This document shows positions 1 to 6,744 of a stretch of 18,175 nucleotides of DNA, in pieces. Source of the DNA: QNFN01 sp964195335 (GTDB lineage: Bacteria; Pseudomonadota; Gammaproteobacteria; QNFN01); the NCBI GenBank assembly GCA_964195335.1, contig CAXMPC010000144.1, positions 1 through 18,175 on the forward strand, in the 5' to 3' direction. Position 1 is the stretch's first letter, and each line of letters begins with the position of its first letter. The translations under genes and the position numbers were made by a program. The notes under the pieces are model-generated. The model worked only from the letters and a program-made list of their open reading frames with translations, was not told the DNA's origin and searched no databases.

Positions 1-96
1 CGCTCCGTCGTCGCCATCACTGTAAATGATGGTAGCAGCCGGCCCGTCGAGCGCGAGTGACGTCGCGCAAGCCGCCCTGAACGCGTGGCGAGATGG
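1..96. other. Left-edge non-coding stretch with a short inverted repeat
   Basis: No gene can be supported here. The stretch lies downstream of the GspE-like ATPase gene on the minus strand. It holds a 6-bp inverted repeat, CCATCA (14-19) and TGATGG (27-32), separated by 7 bp. A minus-strand ATG at 15-17 opens a frame (Met-Ala-Thr-Thr-Glu) that runs off the edge. It could be the start of the next gene of the minus-strand group, but no clear Shine-Dalgarno sequence precedes it. Confidence 0.3.
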
Positions 97-2229
97 TCAG
101 CGTGCGAGGACGGCCTTGATCCGTTCCTGGAGCTGTTCCGGGGTGAATGGCTTGTAGAGGTAGTCGCTGACACCGTAGCCGTCGAGCAACTCACCGGTGG
201 CGGCGTCGTCCTCGCGCAGCAGCAGGATGAACGGCAGGCCAGCCCAGGTGAAAGAGGTGCGCAGCTCCCGAAGGAGCGCCCGTGGTTCCGTTCCGGGGAT
301 GTCGATGTCGAGCAGCAGCAGGCGGATGGCGCTCTCCCGGTGCAGGATCTCGAGTGCGGAATCGGTATCTGCCGCGGTGATGAGGTCCAGGCCAATCGCC
401 TCGAGCGCCTGCTGAAGTGCGTCCCCCTGGGCGGTATCTGGCTCGATGAGCAAAACGTCGGGGTGCCTCGCATCTTCCATCTGCCCGGCCGAGGCGAGTG
501 GTGGCAGAGTCGTGACAGGATGGTCGTGCACCTGGCACAACTCGCGCCAGAACCTCCCGCCGAGGACGCGCGAGGCCTCGTCTGCCGTGGTCACGCCGGA
601 GACGATCCAGTCGGCGGCCACGGCACTCAGGGTGCGGCCGTGATCGCGGGTGGCCTCGCGCAGCGAGGCGAGGTCGCTTCTGCCGGCGACCAGGGCCTCG
701 CGCAACGTATCGCCGAACTCGATGATCTCGGCCACCGGCAGGCGTCCGCTGTAGCCGGTGAAATCGCATGCCTCACAGCCGACGGCGACCGCCCCGGCCG
801 GGATGCCGGTGACTTCGGCGAAGAGCTGCGACGCCGGGTCTGCCGGATCATCGGGTGGCTGCCTGCACTCCGGGCACGCACGGCGCAGCAGTCGCTGGGC
901 GCTTACGCCGATGACCGAGTCGGCGATCAAAGCTGATGGCACATGCAGATCGATCAGTCTCGGGATGGCGGTCAAGGCGTCGTTGGTGTGCAGCGTTGAC
1001 AGCACGAGGTGACCGGTAAGGGCGGCCTGTACGGCGATGTCGGCGGTCTCTGCGTCGCGGATCTCGCCGACCAGGACGATGTCCGGGTCCTGGCGCAGGA
1101 TCGAGCGCAGGGCGCTGGCGAAGGTCAGGCCGGTGGCGTCGTTCACCTCGACCTGGGAGATGCCGGTGATCACCTGCTCGACCGGGTTTTCGATGGTGAT
1201 GATGTTGACGCCGGTGCGGTTGAGCCGCTCCAGCAGGGCATAGAGGGTGGTCGTCTTGCCGGAACCGGTCGGTCCGGTGATCAGGAAGATGCCGGCCGTG
1301 TGTTGGATCAGGCGCAGCATGGCCGCCAGTTCCGAAGGCGGGAACTCCAGTTGTTCCAGCGTCGTGGTCTCGCCCTGCTCGTGCAGTCGCATTACCAGCC
1401 GCTCACCACCTCGGCAGGGCAGGGTGGAGATGCGCAGGTCGATCTCGCGGCCCTGGTAAGTGGTCTCTAGCTGACCGTCCTGTGGTGCGCGGTCACTGCT
1501 CGGGTCCATGCCGCTGACCGCCTTGAACTGGCGTACCAGCGAGTGGAACACCGCGGTCGGCAGGGTCGCCACCCGTTGCAGTACGCCATCGACGCGGCAG
1601 CGGATGACGCCACCACCGGCGAACGGCTGCACATGGATGTCGGAGGCGTGGCGCTCGATGGCGATACGCAGCAGGCGCAGGCCGAGTCGGGTCGCGGCGC
1701 TGTCGTGGGATACGCCGGTCGCCTCCGTGGAGGGTTCATGGTCTTCATCAAGATCGATAAGGCGCTCGGTCTGGCGGCGCAGGGCGTGGCTGTAATTGGC
1801 GGTGATGGTGTTGTCGATATCGACCGGCGCGGCGATCTGCAGCACCACGGTGCGGGCCGAAACGGCCTTGAGCTGCTCCAGGGCCTCTTCGTCAAACGGG
1901 TTGCTGACGGCGATCATCAGCTGGTTGCCGTCCTCGAACAATGGCAACGCGAGGTACTTGCGTGCCGTGGCTTCGGGTATGAGTCCTGTGGCGAAGGGCT
2001 TGGCGGCGCCAAGATCGGCGATGTCGAAACCGTAGTGGTTGGCGATGACCTCGACCAGTGCCGCGTCCCCGATCTTGAGGACTGTGGTCAGCTGGTGCCA
2101 AACGTCCTGGAGGCCCTCGCCAGGCTGGAGATGCCCGAGAGCACTCGCCTTGTCCGGGTAGCTCGCCTCGACCGCATCACGCAGCCAGCGCAGGCGGTCG
2201 GGACGTTCCTCCTCCATGGCTTCGTTCAT
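97..2229 (-). CDS. GspE/PilB-type secretion/pilus ATPase with C-terminal receiver domain
   Basis: A 710-residue hexameric ATPase of the type II secretion / type IV pilus assembly family, which powers pilin polymerisation from the cytoplasmic face. An MshEN-like N-terminal region lies at about 30-150. The ATPase core shows Walker A GPTGSGKTT (319-327), the Asp box ITIENP (344-349), Walker B around DIVLVGEIRD (383-392) and the His box TGHLVLSTLHTND (405-417). The zinc tetracysteine is present as CPEC (452-455) and CEAC (485-488). Residues 591-710 are a fused CheY-like receiver, with candidate phospho-acceptor D641 (LLLLDIDIPG) and K693 (YKPF). In the receiver, the second acidic residue of the usual pair is Pro597 and the usual Thr/Ser is Leu671, so Mg-dependent phosphorylation may be impaired. 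The start overlaps the upstream gene's stop as ATGA. The family is certain; whether it serves T2SS, T4P or MSHA-like pili is not, because no GspF, GspD or PilQ gene is in view. Confidence 0.93.
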   Translation of the reverse strand: MNEAMEEERPDRLRWLRDAVEASYPDKASALGHLQPGEGLQDVWHQLTTVLKIGDAALVEVIANHYGFDIADLGAAKPFATGLIPEATARKYLALPLFEDGNQLMIAVSNPFDEEALEQLKAVSARTVVLQIAAPVDIDNTITANYSHALRRQTERLIDLDEDHEPSTEATGVSHDSAATRLGLRLLRIAIERHASDIHVQPFAGGGVIRCRVDGVLQRVATLPTAVFHSLVRQFKAVSGMDPSSDRAPQDGQLETTYQGREIDLRISTLPCRGGERLVMRLHEQGETTTLEQLEFPPSELAAMLRLIQHTAGIFLITGPTGSGKTTTLYALLERLNRTGVNIITIENPVEQVITGISQVEVNDATGLTFASALRSILRQDPDIVLVGEIRDAETADIAVQAALTGHLVLSTLHTNDALTAIPRLIDLHVPSALIADSVIGVSAQRLLRRACPECRQPPDDPADPASQLFAEVTGIPAGAVAVGCEACDFTGYSGRLPVAEIIEFGDTLREALVAGRSDLASLREATRDHGRTLSAVAADWIVSGVTTADEASRVLGGRFWRELCQVHDHPVTTLPPLASAGQMEDARHPDVLLIEPDTAQGDALQQALEAIGLDLITAADTDSALEILHRESAIRLLLLDIDIPGTEPRALLRELRTSFTWAGLPFILLLREDDAATGELLDGYGVSDYLYKPFTPEQLQERIKAVLAR

Positions 2230-2666
2230 TGCGGCGTGACTTCGATGCGGCCCGGACCGGAGGCGTCGGCGCTCAGGCGCAAGGCCCTGTTGTGGTAACT
2301 CGCCTCGAGGATGTATCCGGAGTCGTCCGGGCGGTAGAGGATCACACCGTGCAGGAAATCGATCGGTACGCTGTCGGGCAGGGCACCGAACTGCTGGCGG
2401 TACTGTTCGATGTCGGCGGCGGTGTGACGCATGATTTCACTGAGTTGCTCGATGGTCTCGTCGCTCGACGGTGGTTCGATCAGCTCGGCGATGCTGTGAC
2501 GCTGGGTGAAGAGCGCCAGCAGCAGCACGCTCCAGGTCAGTAGCGTCAGCGGCCATCTGGAGCCGGCTGGGCGCGCGCGTGTGGCCAGGGATGCCCGCTG
2601 CTCCCACGATTCGACCTCTTTCTGTGCGGCGGAGATGGTGCTGTTCAGGTCGTAGCGTCTGGTCAT
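2226..2666 (-). CDS. Small single-pass membrane protein in the pilin/ATPase cassette
   Basis: A 146-residue protein I do not recognise. It has a charged N-terminus (1-37), one hydrophobic segment at about 39-54 (PLTLLTWSVLLLALF), a polar helix-prone stretch (60-95) and a small C-terminal domain (about 95-146) presumably outside the membrane. The topology, with a basic N-terminus inside and the domain in the periplasm, resembles pilus or secretion accessory proteins of the PilN/GspL/GspM kind, but I see no diagnostic motif. It lies 18 bp after the pilin-like gene and overlaps the ATPase start by 4 bp, so the three are almost certainly one transcript. A second ATG six bases upstream (2672) is an alternative start; neither has a strong Shine-Dalgarno sequence. 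Probable role, by position only: an assembly partner of the pilin or an inner-membrane anchor for the ATPase. Confidence 0.8.
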   Translation of the reverse strand: MTRRYDLNSTISAAQKEVESWEQRASLATRARPAGSRWPLTLLTWSVLLLALFTQRHSIAELIEPPSSDETIEQLSEIMRHTAADIEQYRQQFGALPDSVPIDFLHGVILYRPDDSGYILEASYHNRALRLSADASGPGRIEVTPQ

Positions 2667-2684
2667 GTCATGGATCCCGGATTG

Positions 2685-3614
2685 TCAGTGCGCAAAACGG
2701 TTGCACTGCCTGAACAGGCCGTAGGCGTGGCCGTGTGGATGATTGGCAAGGACGTGGGCGCGGCAGTCGTCGTACTGCTGGTGGGGGTTCGTGGCGACCA
2801 CCGGGGTGGTTGTGGACGGTGAGCCTTTATTCCCTTGCGTGGCGCTGGCCGTTGGCGAGACGGTCTGCGTCACCTGGGTTGACGGTTTTGCCTGTGTCGG
2901 GGCAGGTGTCTGCACCGGGGCCAGGCAGGCGGTCGGCTTGGCTGGATCACGTGTCTGGCCGGGTGGGCACTTGGGCAGGCAGACCGGCGTGGCGCTTCCG
3001 GTGGGGCTGAGCGTGGCCGGCCAGACGTAACGATCCTGGCCGGGACCGCAGGTGACGGGCCTGGGCGTGGCTTGCTGCGTGACGGCCGCCTGCTGTTTGG
3101 CCTGGACGACCGAATGCTGGCGCGCCTTGGCATCGAGCAGCGGGACGATCATTACCGTCGGTTCCAGCAACCAGGCGTAGGCGCTGTGGGGCAGGGCATG
3201 CGCAACAGCGCGCAGGTAGCGTGCCTGGCCGGGGTCCTTGGCCTGCAGCATCAGGTAGGGAATGTCCTTGCCTTCGAATGGCCCGTAATGGTGTGAGCTC
3301 TGGATCAGGGTTTCGGTCAGGGGCGCAAACTTTAGCAGTTCCGGCCCGATGGGCAGTATGGACAGCTCGGGCGGAATTTCACCCGGTTTTCCCGGGCTGA
3401 AACTGGGGATCAGTCCCTCGACTTCGTACTCGGCGTGGAACACCGTGCGCAGCGTGTCGATGCTGGTCAGCACCTGGGCGACCCGGGCCCGCACCCGGTA
3501 GTCGTTGTAGGTGGGGATCGCCAACGCCATCAGGGTGCCGAGGACCGCCACCGCGATCATCAGGTCCATGAGGGTGAAGCCGGACTGGCTTCGTCGGGAG
3601 GGAACTGTATGCAA
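2685..3614 (-). CDS. Type IV pilin-like protein with Cys-rich, Thr/Pro-rich C-terminal tail
   Basis: This looks like a prepilin. The leader MHTVPSRRSQSG is followed by FTLMDLMIAVAVLG, the classic G|F prepilin peptidase site and hydrophobic helix, except that position +5 is Asp instead of the usual Glu. I chose the TTG at 3614 because TGGAG lies 7 bases upstream and it gives a 12-residue basic leader. A TTG at 3659 would add 15 residues but has no ribosome binding site. After the pilin part (to about residue 170) comes a low-complexity region rich in Thr, Pro, Gln and Ala. It holds two related modules, Cys189-Cys212 and Cys216-Cys230, both of the pattern C-x-PGQ-x-R ... CL-x-P. The last 30 residues contain two more Cys and several His. 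At about 309 residues it is about twice the usual pilin length. It is first in the three-gene cassette with the ATPase, so it is probably the substrate of that machine. Confidence 0.85.
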   Translation of the reverse strand: MHTVPSRRSQSGFTLMDLMIAVAVLGTLMALAIPTYNDYRVRARVAQVLTSIDTLRTVFHAEYEVEGLIPSFSPGKPGEIPPELSILPIGPELLKFAPLTETLIQSSHHYGPFEGKDIPYLMLQAKDPGQARYLRAVAHALPHSAYAWLLEPTVMIVPLLDAKARQHSVVQAKQQAAVTQQATPRPVTCGPGQDRYVWPATLSPTGSATPVCLPKCPPGQTRDPAKPTACLAPVQTPAPTQAKPSTQVTQTVSPTASATQGNKGSPSTTTPVVATNPHQQYDDCRAHVLANHPHGHAYGLFRQCNRFAH

Positions 3615-3685
3615 CGGATGTCTCCATTTCGCTCGGGGCGCACCGGATTTGGAGGTCAAGTTAGCAGGTTGGATGCGATCGAAAA

Positions 3686-3699
3686 TTAATCAGGGTCAA
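3686..3699. promoter_or_regulatory. Weak FNR/DNR-like box upstream of the pilin-like gene
   Basis: TTAAT-CAGG-GTCAA differs at one position from TTGAT-N4-GTCAA, the site type of FNR/DNR regulators. It lies about 72 bp upstream of the preferred pilin start. The rest of 3660-3763 is AT-richer than its surroundings, as expected for a promoter, but no convincing -35/-10 pair is visible. Half-site symmetry is poor, so this is tentative. Confidence 0.2.
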
Positions 3700-3763
3700 T
3701 TGAAAACCAAGTAAACAAGTCAGGTTAAGTGTGATGGTGAAGATGACGAATCACGGCCACGGC

Positions 3764-4396
3764 TCATGAGTTACCAAGCACATGTTCCCACAGCATCAGC
3801 AGCGCGAAGCCGAACAGGATGGCGCCGGTTCCGGCATTGACGGCGGCCTGCACCCGCGGCCGGGCCAGCCAGCGACGGACGCTGACCGCAGCCCACGCCA
3901 GGGGCGCCTGCCAGGCGATATTGATTACCAGCAGCACCAGGGCGAGAAAGACCAGCTGCAACGGCACGCTGCCTCGTGCCGGGTCGACGAAGTTCGGCAG
4001 CAGCGCCAGGAACAGCACGATCACCTTGGGGTTGAGCAGGTTGCAGAGTACGGCGTCGCGCACCGCCTTGCGTGCACTCACCCGGGTCGCCCCTTCCAGC
4101 TGCAGCGTGTGGCCGCGGAAGCCCTGCAGGCCGATCCAGGCGAGGTAGAGAGCACCGGCGATGGCCAGTCCCTTGAACAGTACCGGCGAGGTGGCGATCA
4201 CCGCGGAGACGCCGAGGATCGCCAGCAGCGTGTGGACAGCGAGCCCGACCTGGACCCCGGCCACCGTGGCCAGGCCAACGCGATGGCCCGAGCCGAGCGC
4301 GTAGCGCAGGATCAGGATGGTGTCCGGTCCCGGTGACAGCACGATGGCGCCGACGGTCAGGCTGTAGGCGAGCAGGGTGGTCGGATCGACGGGCAT
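3764..4396 (-). CDS. LysE/RhtB-family amino-acid exporter
   Basis: A 210-residue inner-membrane protein of the LysE/RhtB family, which exports amino acids or related small molecules using the proton gradient. The length is typical (about 205). The family signature near the N-terminus is clear: SPGPDTILILRYALGSG at about 21-37, followed by a hydrophobic GVQVGLAVHTLLAILGV segment. About six hydrophobic segments follow, with LLNPKVIVLFLALLPNFV in the middle, another family hallmark. Substrate cannot be read from sequence; homoserine, threonine, lysine or other amino acids are all possible. The ATG at 4396 has only a weak Shine-Dalgarno sequence. It lies 83 bp after the lipoprotein gene on the same strand and about 150 bp before the pilin-like gene, with no sign of functional linkage to either. 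Confidence 0.9.
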   Translation of the reverse strand: MPVDPTTLLAYSLTVGAIVLSPGPDTILILRYALGSGHRVGLATVAGVQVGLAVHTLLAILGVSAVIATSPVLFKGLAIAGALYLAWIGLQGFRGHTLQLEGATRVSARKAVRDAVLCNLLNPKVIVLFLALLPNFVDPARGSVPLQLVFLALVLLVINIAWQAPLAWAAVSVRRWLARPRVQAAVNAGTGAILFGFALLMLWEHVLGNS

Positions 4397-4432
4397 GGTG
4401 CTTTTAGTGCTTCAGATGTCCCAAACGGGTGA

Positions 4433-4450
4433 CGCCACCCGGAGGTGGCG
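4433..4450. repeat. GC-rich hairpin between lipoprotein and exporter genes
   Basis: GCCACC (4434-4439), loop CGGA, GGTGGC (4444-4449) form a perfect 6-bp stem, or 7 bp with the flanking C/G. It lies in the 83-bp gap after the lipoprotein stop on the minus strand and before the exporter start. No T-run follows on the minus strand, so it is not a standard Rho-independent terminator. It may be an attenuating or 3'-protective hairpin. Confidence 0.4.
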
Positions 4451-4479
4451 CCACGTCAGCAATCGTTTGCGGTGTGGCT

Positions 4480-5106
4480 TTAGATCACGCCATTCTTGGC
4501 CAGGTCCTTGACCAGCAATCCGATAAACTCCTTGATGGTTGCTTCCAGTTGGCCGCCCGCAATGGTCTCGGACTGGGCCGACCAGATCATCCCTGAGCCG
4601 ACATCGTAGAGGTTGGTCTCGATGGTAAAGACCTGGAAGTTGGTCACTGTGGCCGGCTGGTTCACCACCGAGTAGCTGGTGCGGTAGTAGTCATGCCAGT
4701 TGTCGCGGTAGTGGCTCGGGTAGTAGGGCGAGCCGCCGCTGACGTAGGAGCGTCCCGGGTTGACCACGGTGTCGGTCCGCTGGCCAGTCACCTTGGCGAT
4801 GATGACCGAGTCGGCACCCGCGGCTTTCATCTTGGAGACCGTGGCGTTCTTGTCCTCGAGTTCGGCCAGGCTCATGTGCTGGTAGCTGGAGACGCCCTTG
4901 ACGCCCTTGGCAGCAAGCTGGCGGCCGAACTCGTCCTCGAACAGGCGTCGAGTCAAGTCTGTCCTTGCAGCACCGATAATGAAAATGGATTTCACTGCAC
5001 CACCCTTGTACTCGGGGTTGGTCCAGGTGGCGTCCATGGACGTGGCAGCGCAGCCGCCGAGCAACATCAGCAGGGCCAGGGGCAGGATCAAACGAAACGG
5101 TTTCAT
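4480..5106 (-). CDS. Predicted outer-membrane or periplasmic lipoprotein, DUF4136-like
   Basis: A 208-residue predicted lipoprotein. The signal peptide MKPFRLILPLALLMLLGGCAA carries a lipobox LGGC with Cys at residue 19. Mature Ala and Thr at +2 and +3 do not give an inner-membrane retention signal, so outer-membrane sorting is likely. The body has an alternating beta/alpha pattern (SIFIIGAARTDLTRRLFEDEF, then ADSVIIAKVTG), a Tyr/Ser/Gly-rich loop at about 122-145, and a C-terminal helix. This resembles DUF4136 and related stress- or envelope-associated lipoproteins, but the family is my inference. The start has GGAG 10 bases upstream. It is transcribed away from the membrane-protein gene at 5218. 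Function unknown. Confidence 0.8.
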   Translation of the reverse strand: MKPFRLILPLALLMLLGGCAATSMDATWTNPEYKGGAVKSIFIIGAARTDLTRRLFEDEFGRQLAAKGVKGVSSYQHMSLAELEDKNATVSKMKAAGADSVIIAKVTGQRTDTVVNPGRSYVSGGSPYYPSHYRDNWHDYYRTSYSVVNQPATVTNFQVFTIETNLYDVGSGMIWSAQSETIAGGQLEATIKEFIGLLVKDLAKNGVI

Positions 5107-5137
5107 CTTGTGGTCACTCCGGGTAAATCGTCATCCA

Positions 5138-5165
5138 AGCATAACGCCATCAGGTTTGGCTGCAA
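5138..5165 (-). promoter_or_regulatory. Possible sigma70-type promoter of the lipoprotein gene
   Basis: Read on the minus strand, TTGCAG (5160-5165) and TATGCT (5138-5143) are separated by 16 bp, with the transcription start expected about 25 bp before the lipoprotein ATG. The -10 matches 4 of 6 and the -35 only 3 of 6. The -35 lies inside a near-perfect 8-bp inverted repeat (CAGGTTTG 5151-5158, CAAGCCTG 5163-5170), which could be an operator. Confidence 0.25.
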
Positions 5166-5217
5166 GCCTGCAACGGAAATCGGTTGATCCGTCTGTCGTG
5201 ATCCGCACAATGGCCGC

Positions 5218-5760
5218 ATGCAGCACCGCCGAGCCCCCAGCTACCCGGTCGACGACAGCGAGCGCAAGCGAGCGAAGGTCCCACACGAGTTGTTCCTGAC
5301 CAACCTGATCGGCAACCACATCCTGCTGTTCGTCTCGACGCTGGGCATGGCCAGCCACAACGTCGTGCCGTTGACGTCGGTGCCGGTGATCTCGTTCGCC
5401 ATCCTCGGTTTCACTCTCTGGCGCGCGCGCCGGGCCCGTCTGCGCGACAGCTGGTACGTCATGGCGCACTGGCAGGTGGCGGCGCGTTTCAGCCGTATCT
5501 TCATTGCCATGCTGGTGTTGCTGGCGCTGTCGGGGAGTGCGGCCTGGTTCGGCTACGAAACCTTCGGTGTGCGCAAGGAGGCGGCGCTCGCCCTGGCCGG
5601 TGGTGTCGGCATGCTGCCGACCATGGTCACCATGCTGGTGCTGATCGTCATCGAGTCGGACGTCCTGCACCAGGCGGCCCATGGGCGCCTGCCGGGCTGG
5701 GCCGTGCGTCGGCACCCACCACCCGATGGCATGGAATTGCAGCAACCTTCGGACGGATGA
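5218..5760 (+). CDS. Hypothetical four-helix inner-membrane protein
   Basis: A 180-residue protein I cannot assign to a family. It has a basic N-terminus (RRAPSYP, ERKRAK), then about four hydrophobic segments at roughly 28-45, 49-68, 93-112 and 124-147. A strongly basic loop, RARRARLRDSW, lies between the second and third. By the positive-inside rule both ends and this loop should be cytoplasmic. The C-terminal 25 residues are polar and Pro-rich. No Shine-Dalgarno sequence precedes the ATG. A possible promoter (TTGATC 5184-5189, CACAAT 5206-5211) would put the transcript start at or very near the ATG, so leaderless translation is possible. A long antisense frame covers this gene, but the hydrophobic pattern and lack of any family match antisense favour the plus-strand reading. 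It lies 99 bp before the hydrolase gene and may or may not be co-transcribed with it. Confidence 0.72.
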   Translation: MQHRRAPSYPVDDSERKRAKVPHELFLTNLIGNHILLFVSTLGMASHNVVPLTSVPVISFAILGFTLWRARRARLRDSWYVMAHWQVAARFSRIFIAMLVLLALSGSAAWFGYETFGVRKEAALALAGGVGMLPTMVTMLVLIVIESDVLHQAAHGRLPGWAVRRHPPPDGMELQQPSDG

Positions 5761-5859
5761 GGGTCTGGCTGGATGGTCCGGTTTCGCATCTGCATTGGCC
5801 ATTTTCTGCCAGACTGTGCAGACCGGAGCTGTACCCGTTCCAGACCGAGGAGTGATGAC

Positions 5860-6717
5860 ATGCGTCGTGCAAGCTTGCTTTTTTTCGTTCTCGCCACCGC
5901 CCTCTTCACGACTTCCGCTCTGGCCCAGTCCCAGCCGCCGAAGCGCGAAATCGTCCAGGTCGCGGGTGACCTCTACCGGTTCCAGAACAACTTTCATGTC
6001 TCGGTCTTCCTGGTCACGCCCGACGGCGTCATCGCCACCGACCCGATCGATGCCGGTGCCGCGGCCTGGCTCGAAAACGCTATCCGCGAGCGGTTCGGCA
6101 AGGAGATCCGCTACGTCATCTACTCGCACGATCATCGCGACCACATCGCCGGAGGCGAGGTGTGGGCCGACACCGCGACGGTGATTGCTCACGACAACGC
6201 CCGCCGAGCGATCATCGGCGAAAAACGGCCGACCGCCGTACCGCAGGTCACCTTTAGCGACCGTCTTACCGTCGAACTCGGTGGCAAGCGGGTCGAGGTG
6301 ATCTACCCGGGACGCAGCCACTCCGACAACCTGGTGGTGATGCGCTTCCCTGAAGAACGCGCGCTGTTCGCGGTCGATTTCATTTCGGTCGACCGGGTCG
6401 CCTACAAGGACCTGCCTGACTCCTACTGGCCCGACTGGATCGACGCCGTACGCGTGGTTGAGGGGCTCGATTTCGACATCCTGATCCCCGGACACGGTCC
6501 CAACGGCACCAAGGCTGACGTTGCCGAACACCGTGCCTACCTGCAGAGCGTGCACGACCAGGTGCTGGCCGCGCTGCGCGAGGGTCTGAGCCTGGAAGAG
6601 ACGCAGAAACGGATCGACCTATCCGCCTACAGCAAGTTCGGCATGTTCGAGCCGTGGGCGCCGCTGAATGTCGAAGGGATGTACTTAAGGCTGTCGCAAC
6701 AGCGTCGCGGCAACTGA
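5860..6717 (+). CDS. Exported metallo-beta-lactamase-fold hydrolase
   Basis: A 285-residue protein with a cleavable signal peptide (MRRASLLFFVLATALFTTSALAQS), hence probably periplasmic. The metal-binding set is complete: HDHRDH (90-95, the HxHxDH motif), H154 in GRSHSDN, D173 in FAVDF, and H212 in PGHG. It therefore should bind two metal ions, usually zinc, and hydrolyse an ester, thioester or lactone. The loop pattern is closer to glyoxalase II / SoxH / QbsA-type exported hydrolases than to antibiotic-degrading beta-lactamases, and substrate cannot be fixed. I chose the ATG at 5860 because GAGGAG lies just upstream and the signal peptide then starts at residue 1; the frame stays open upstream but without a sensible start. 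The FAD oxidoreductase begins 27 bp after the stop, so the two are likely one operon. Confidence 0.9.
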   Translation: MRRASLLFFVLATALFTTSALAQSQPPKREIVQVAGDLYRFQNNFHVSVFLVTPDGVIATDPIDAGAAAWLENAIRERFGKEIRYVIYSHDHRDHIAGGEVWADTATVIAHDNARRAIIGEKRPTAVPQVTFSDRLTVELGGKRVEVIYPGRSHSDNLVVMRFPEERALFAVDFISVDRVAYKDLPDSYWPDWIDAVRVVEGLDFDILIPGHGPNGTKADVAEHRAYLQSVHDQVLAALREGLSLEETQKRIDLSAYSKFGMFEPWAPLNVEGMYLRLSQQRRGN

Positions 6718-6744
6718 TTGTTACGGGGTTGGAAGGGGAGTGGA

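Noticed and set aside
1..32. A LexA/SOS box near CTGTAAATGATGG
   Set aside because: The CTG and CAG half-sites are 13 bp apart instead of 10, and no SOS gene is nearby.
85..936. A 283-residue open frame on the plus strand, and a similar one at 1543-2298
   Set aside because: Both are antisense to the GspE-type ATPase and show no domain.
3379..3627. An ATG at 3627 as start of the pilin-like gene
   Set aside because: It is in a different reading frame from the pilin motif. The in-frame TTG at 3614 has a Shine-Dalgarno sequence; a frameshift is not needed.
5131..6555. A 474-residue open frame on the minus strand across the membrane protein and the hydrolase
   Set aside because: It covers two well-supported plus-strand genes, has no family signature, and its composition is that expected of the reverse strand of GC-rich codons.
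6718..6744. A TTG at 6718 as start of the FAD oxidoreductase
   Set aside because: The ATG at 6745 has GGAAGGGGAG immediately upstream, and the added residues would not match the family.
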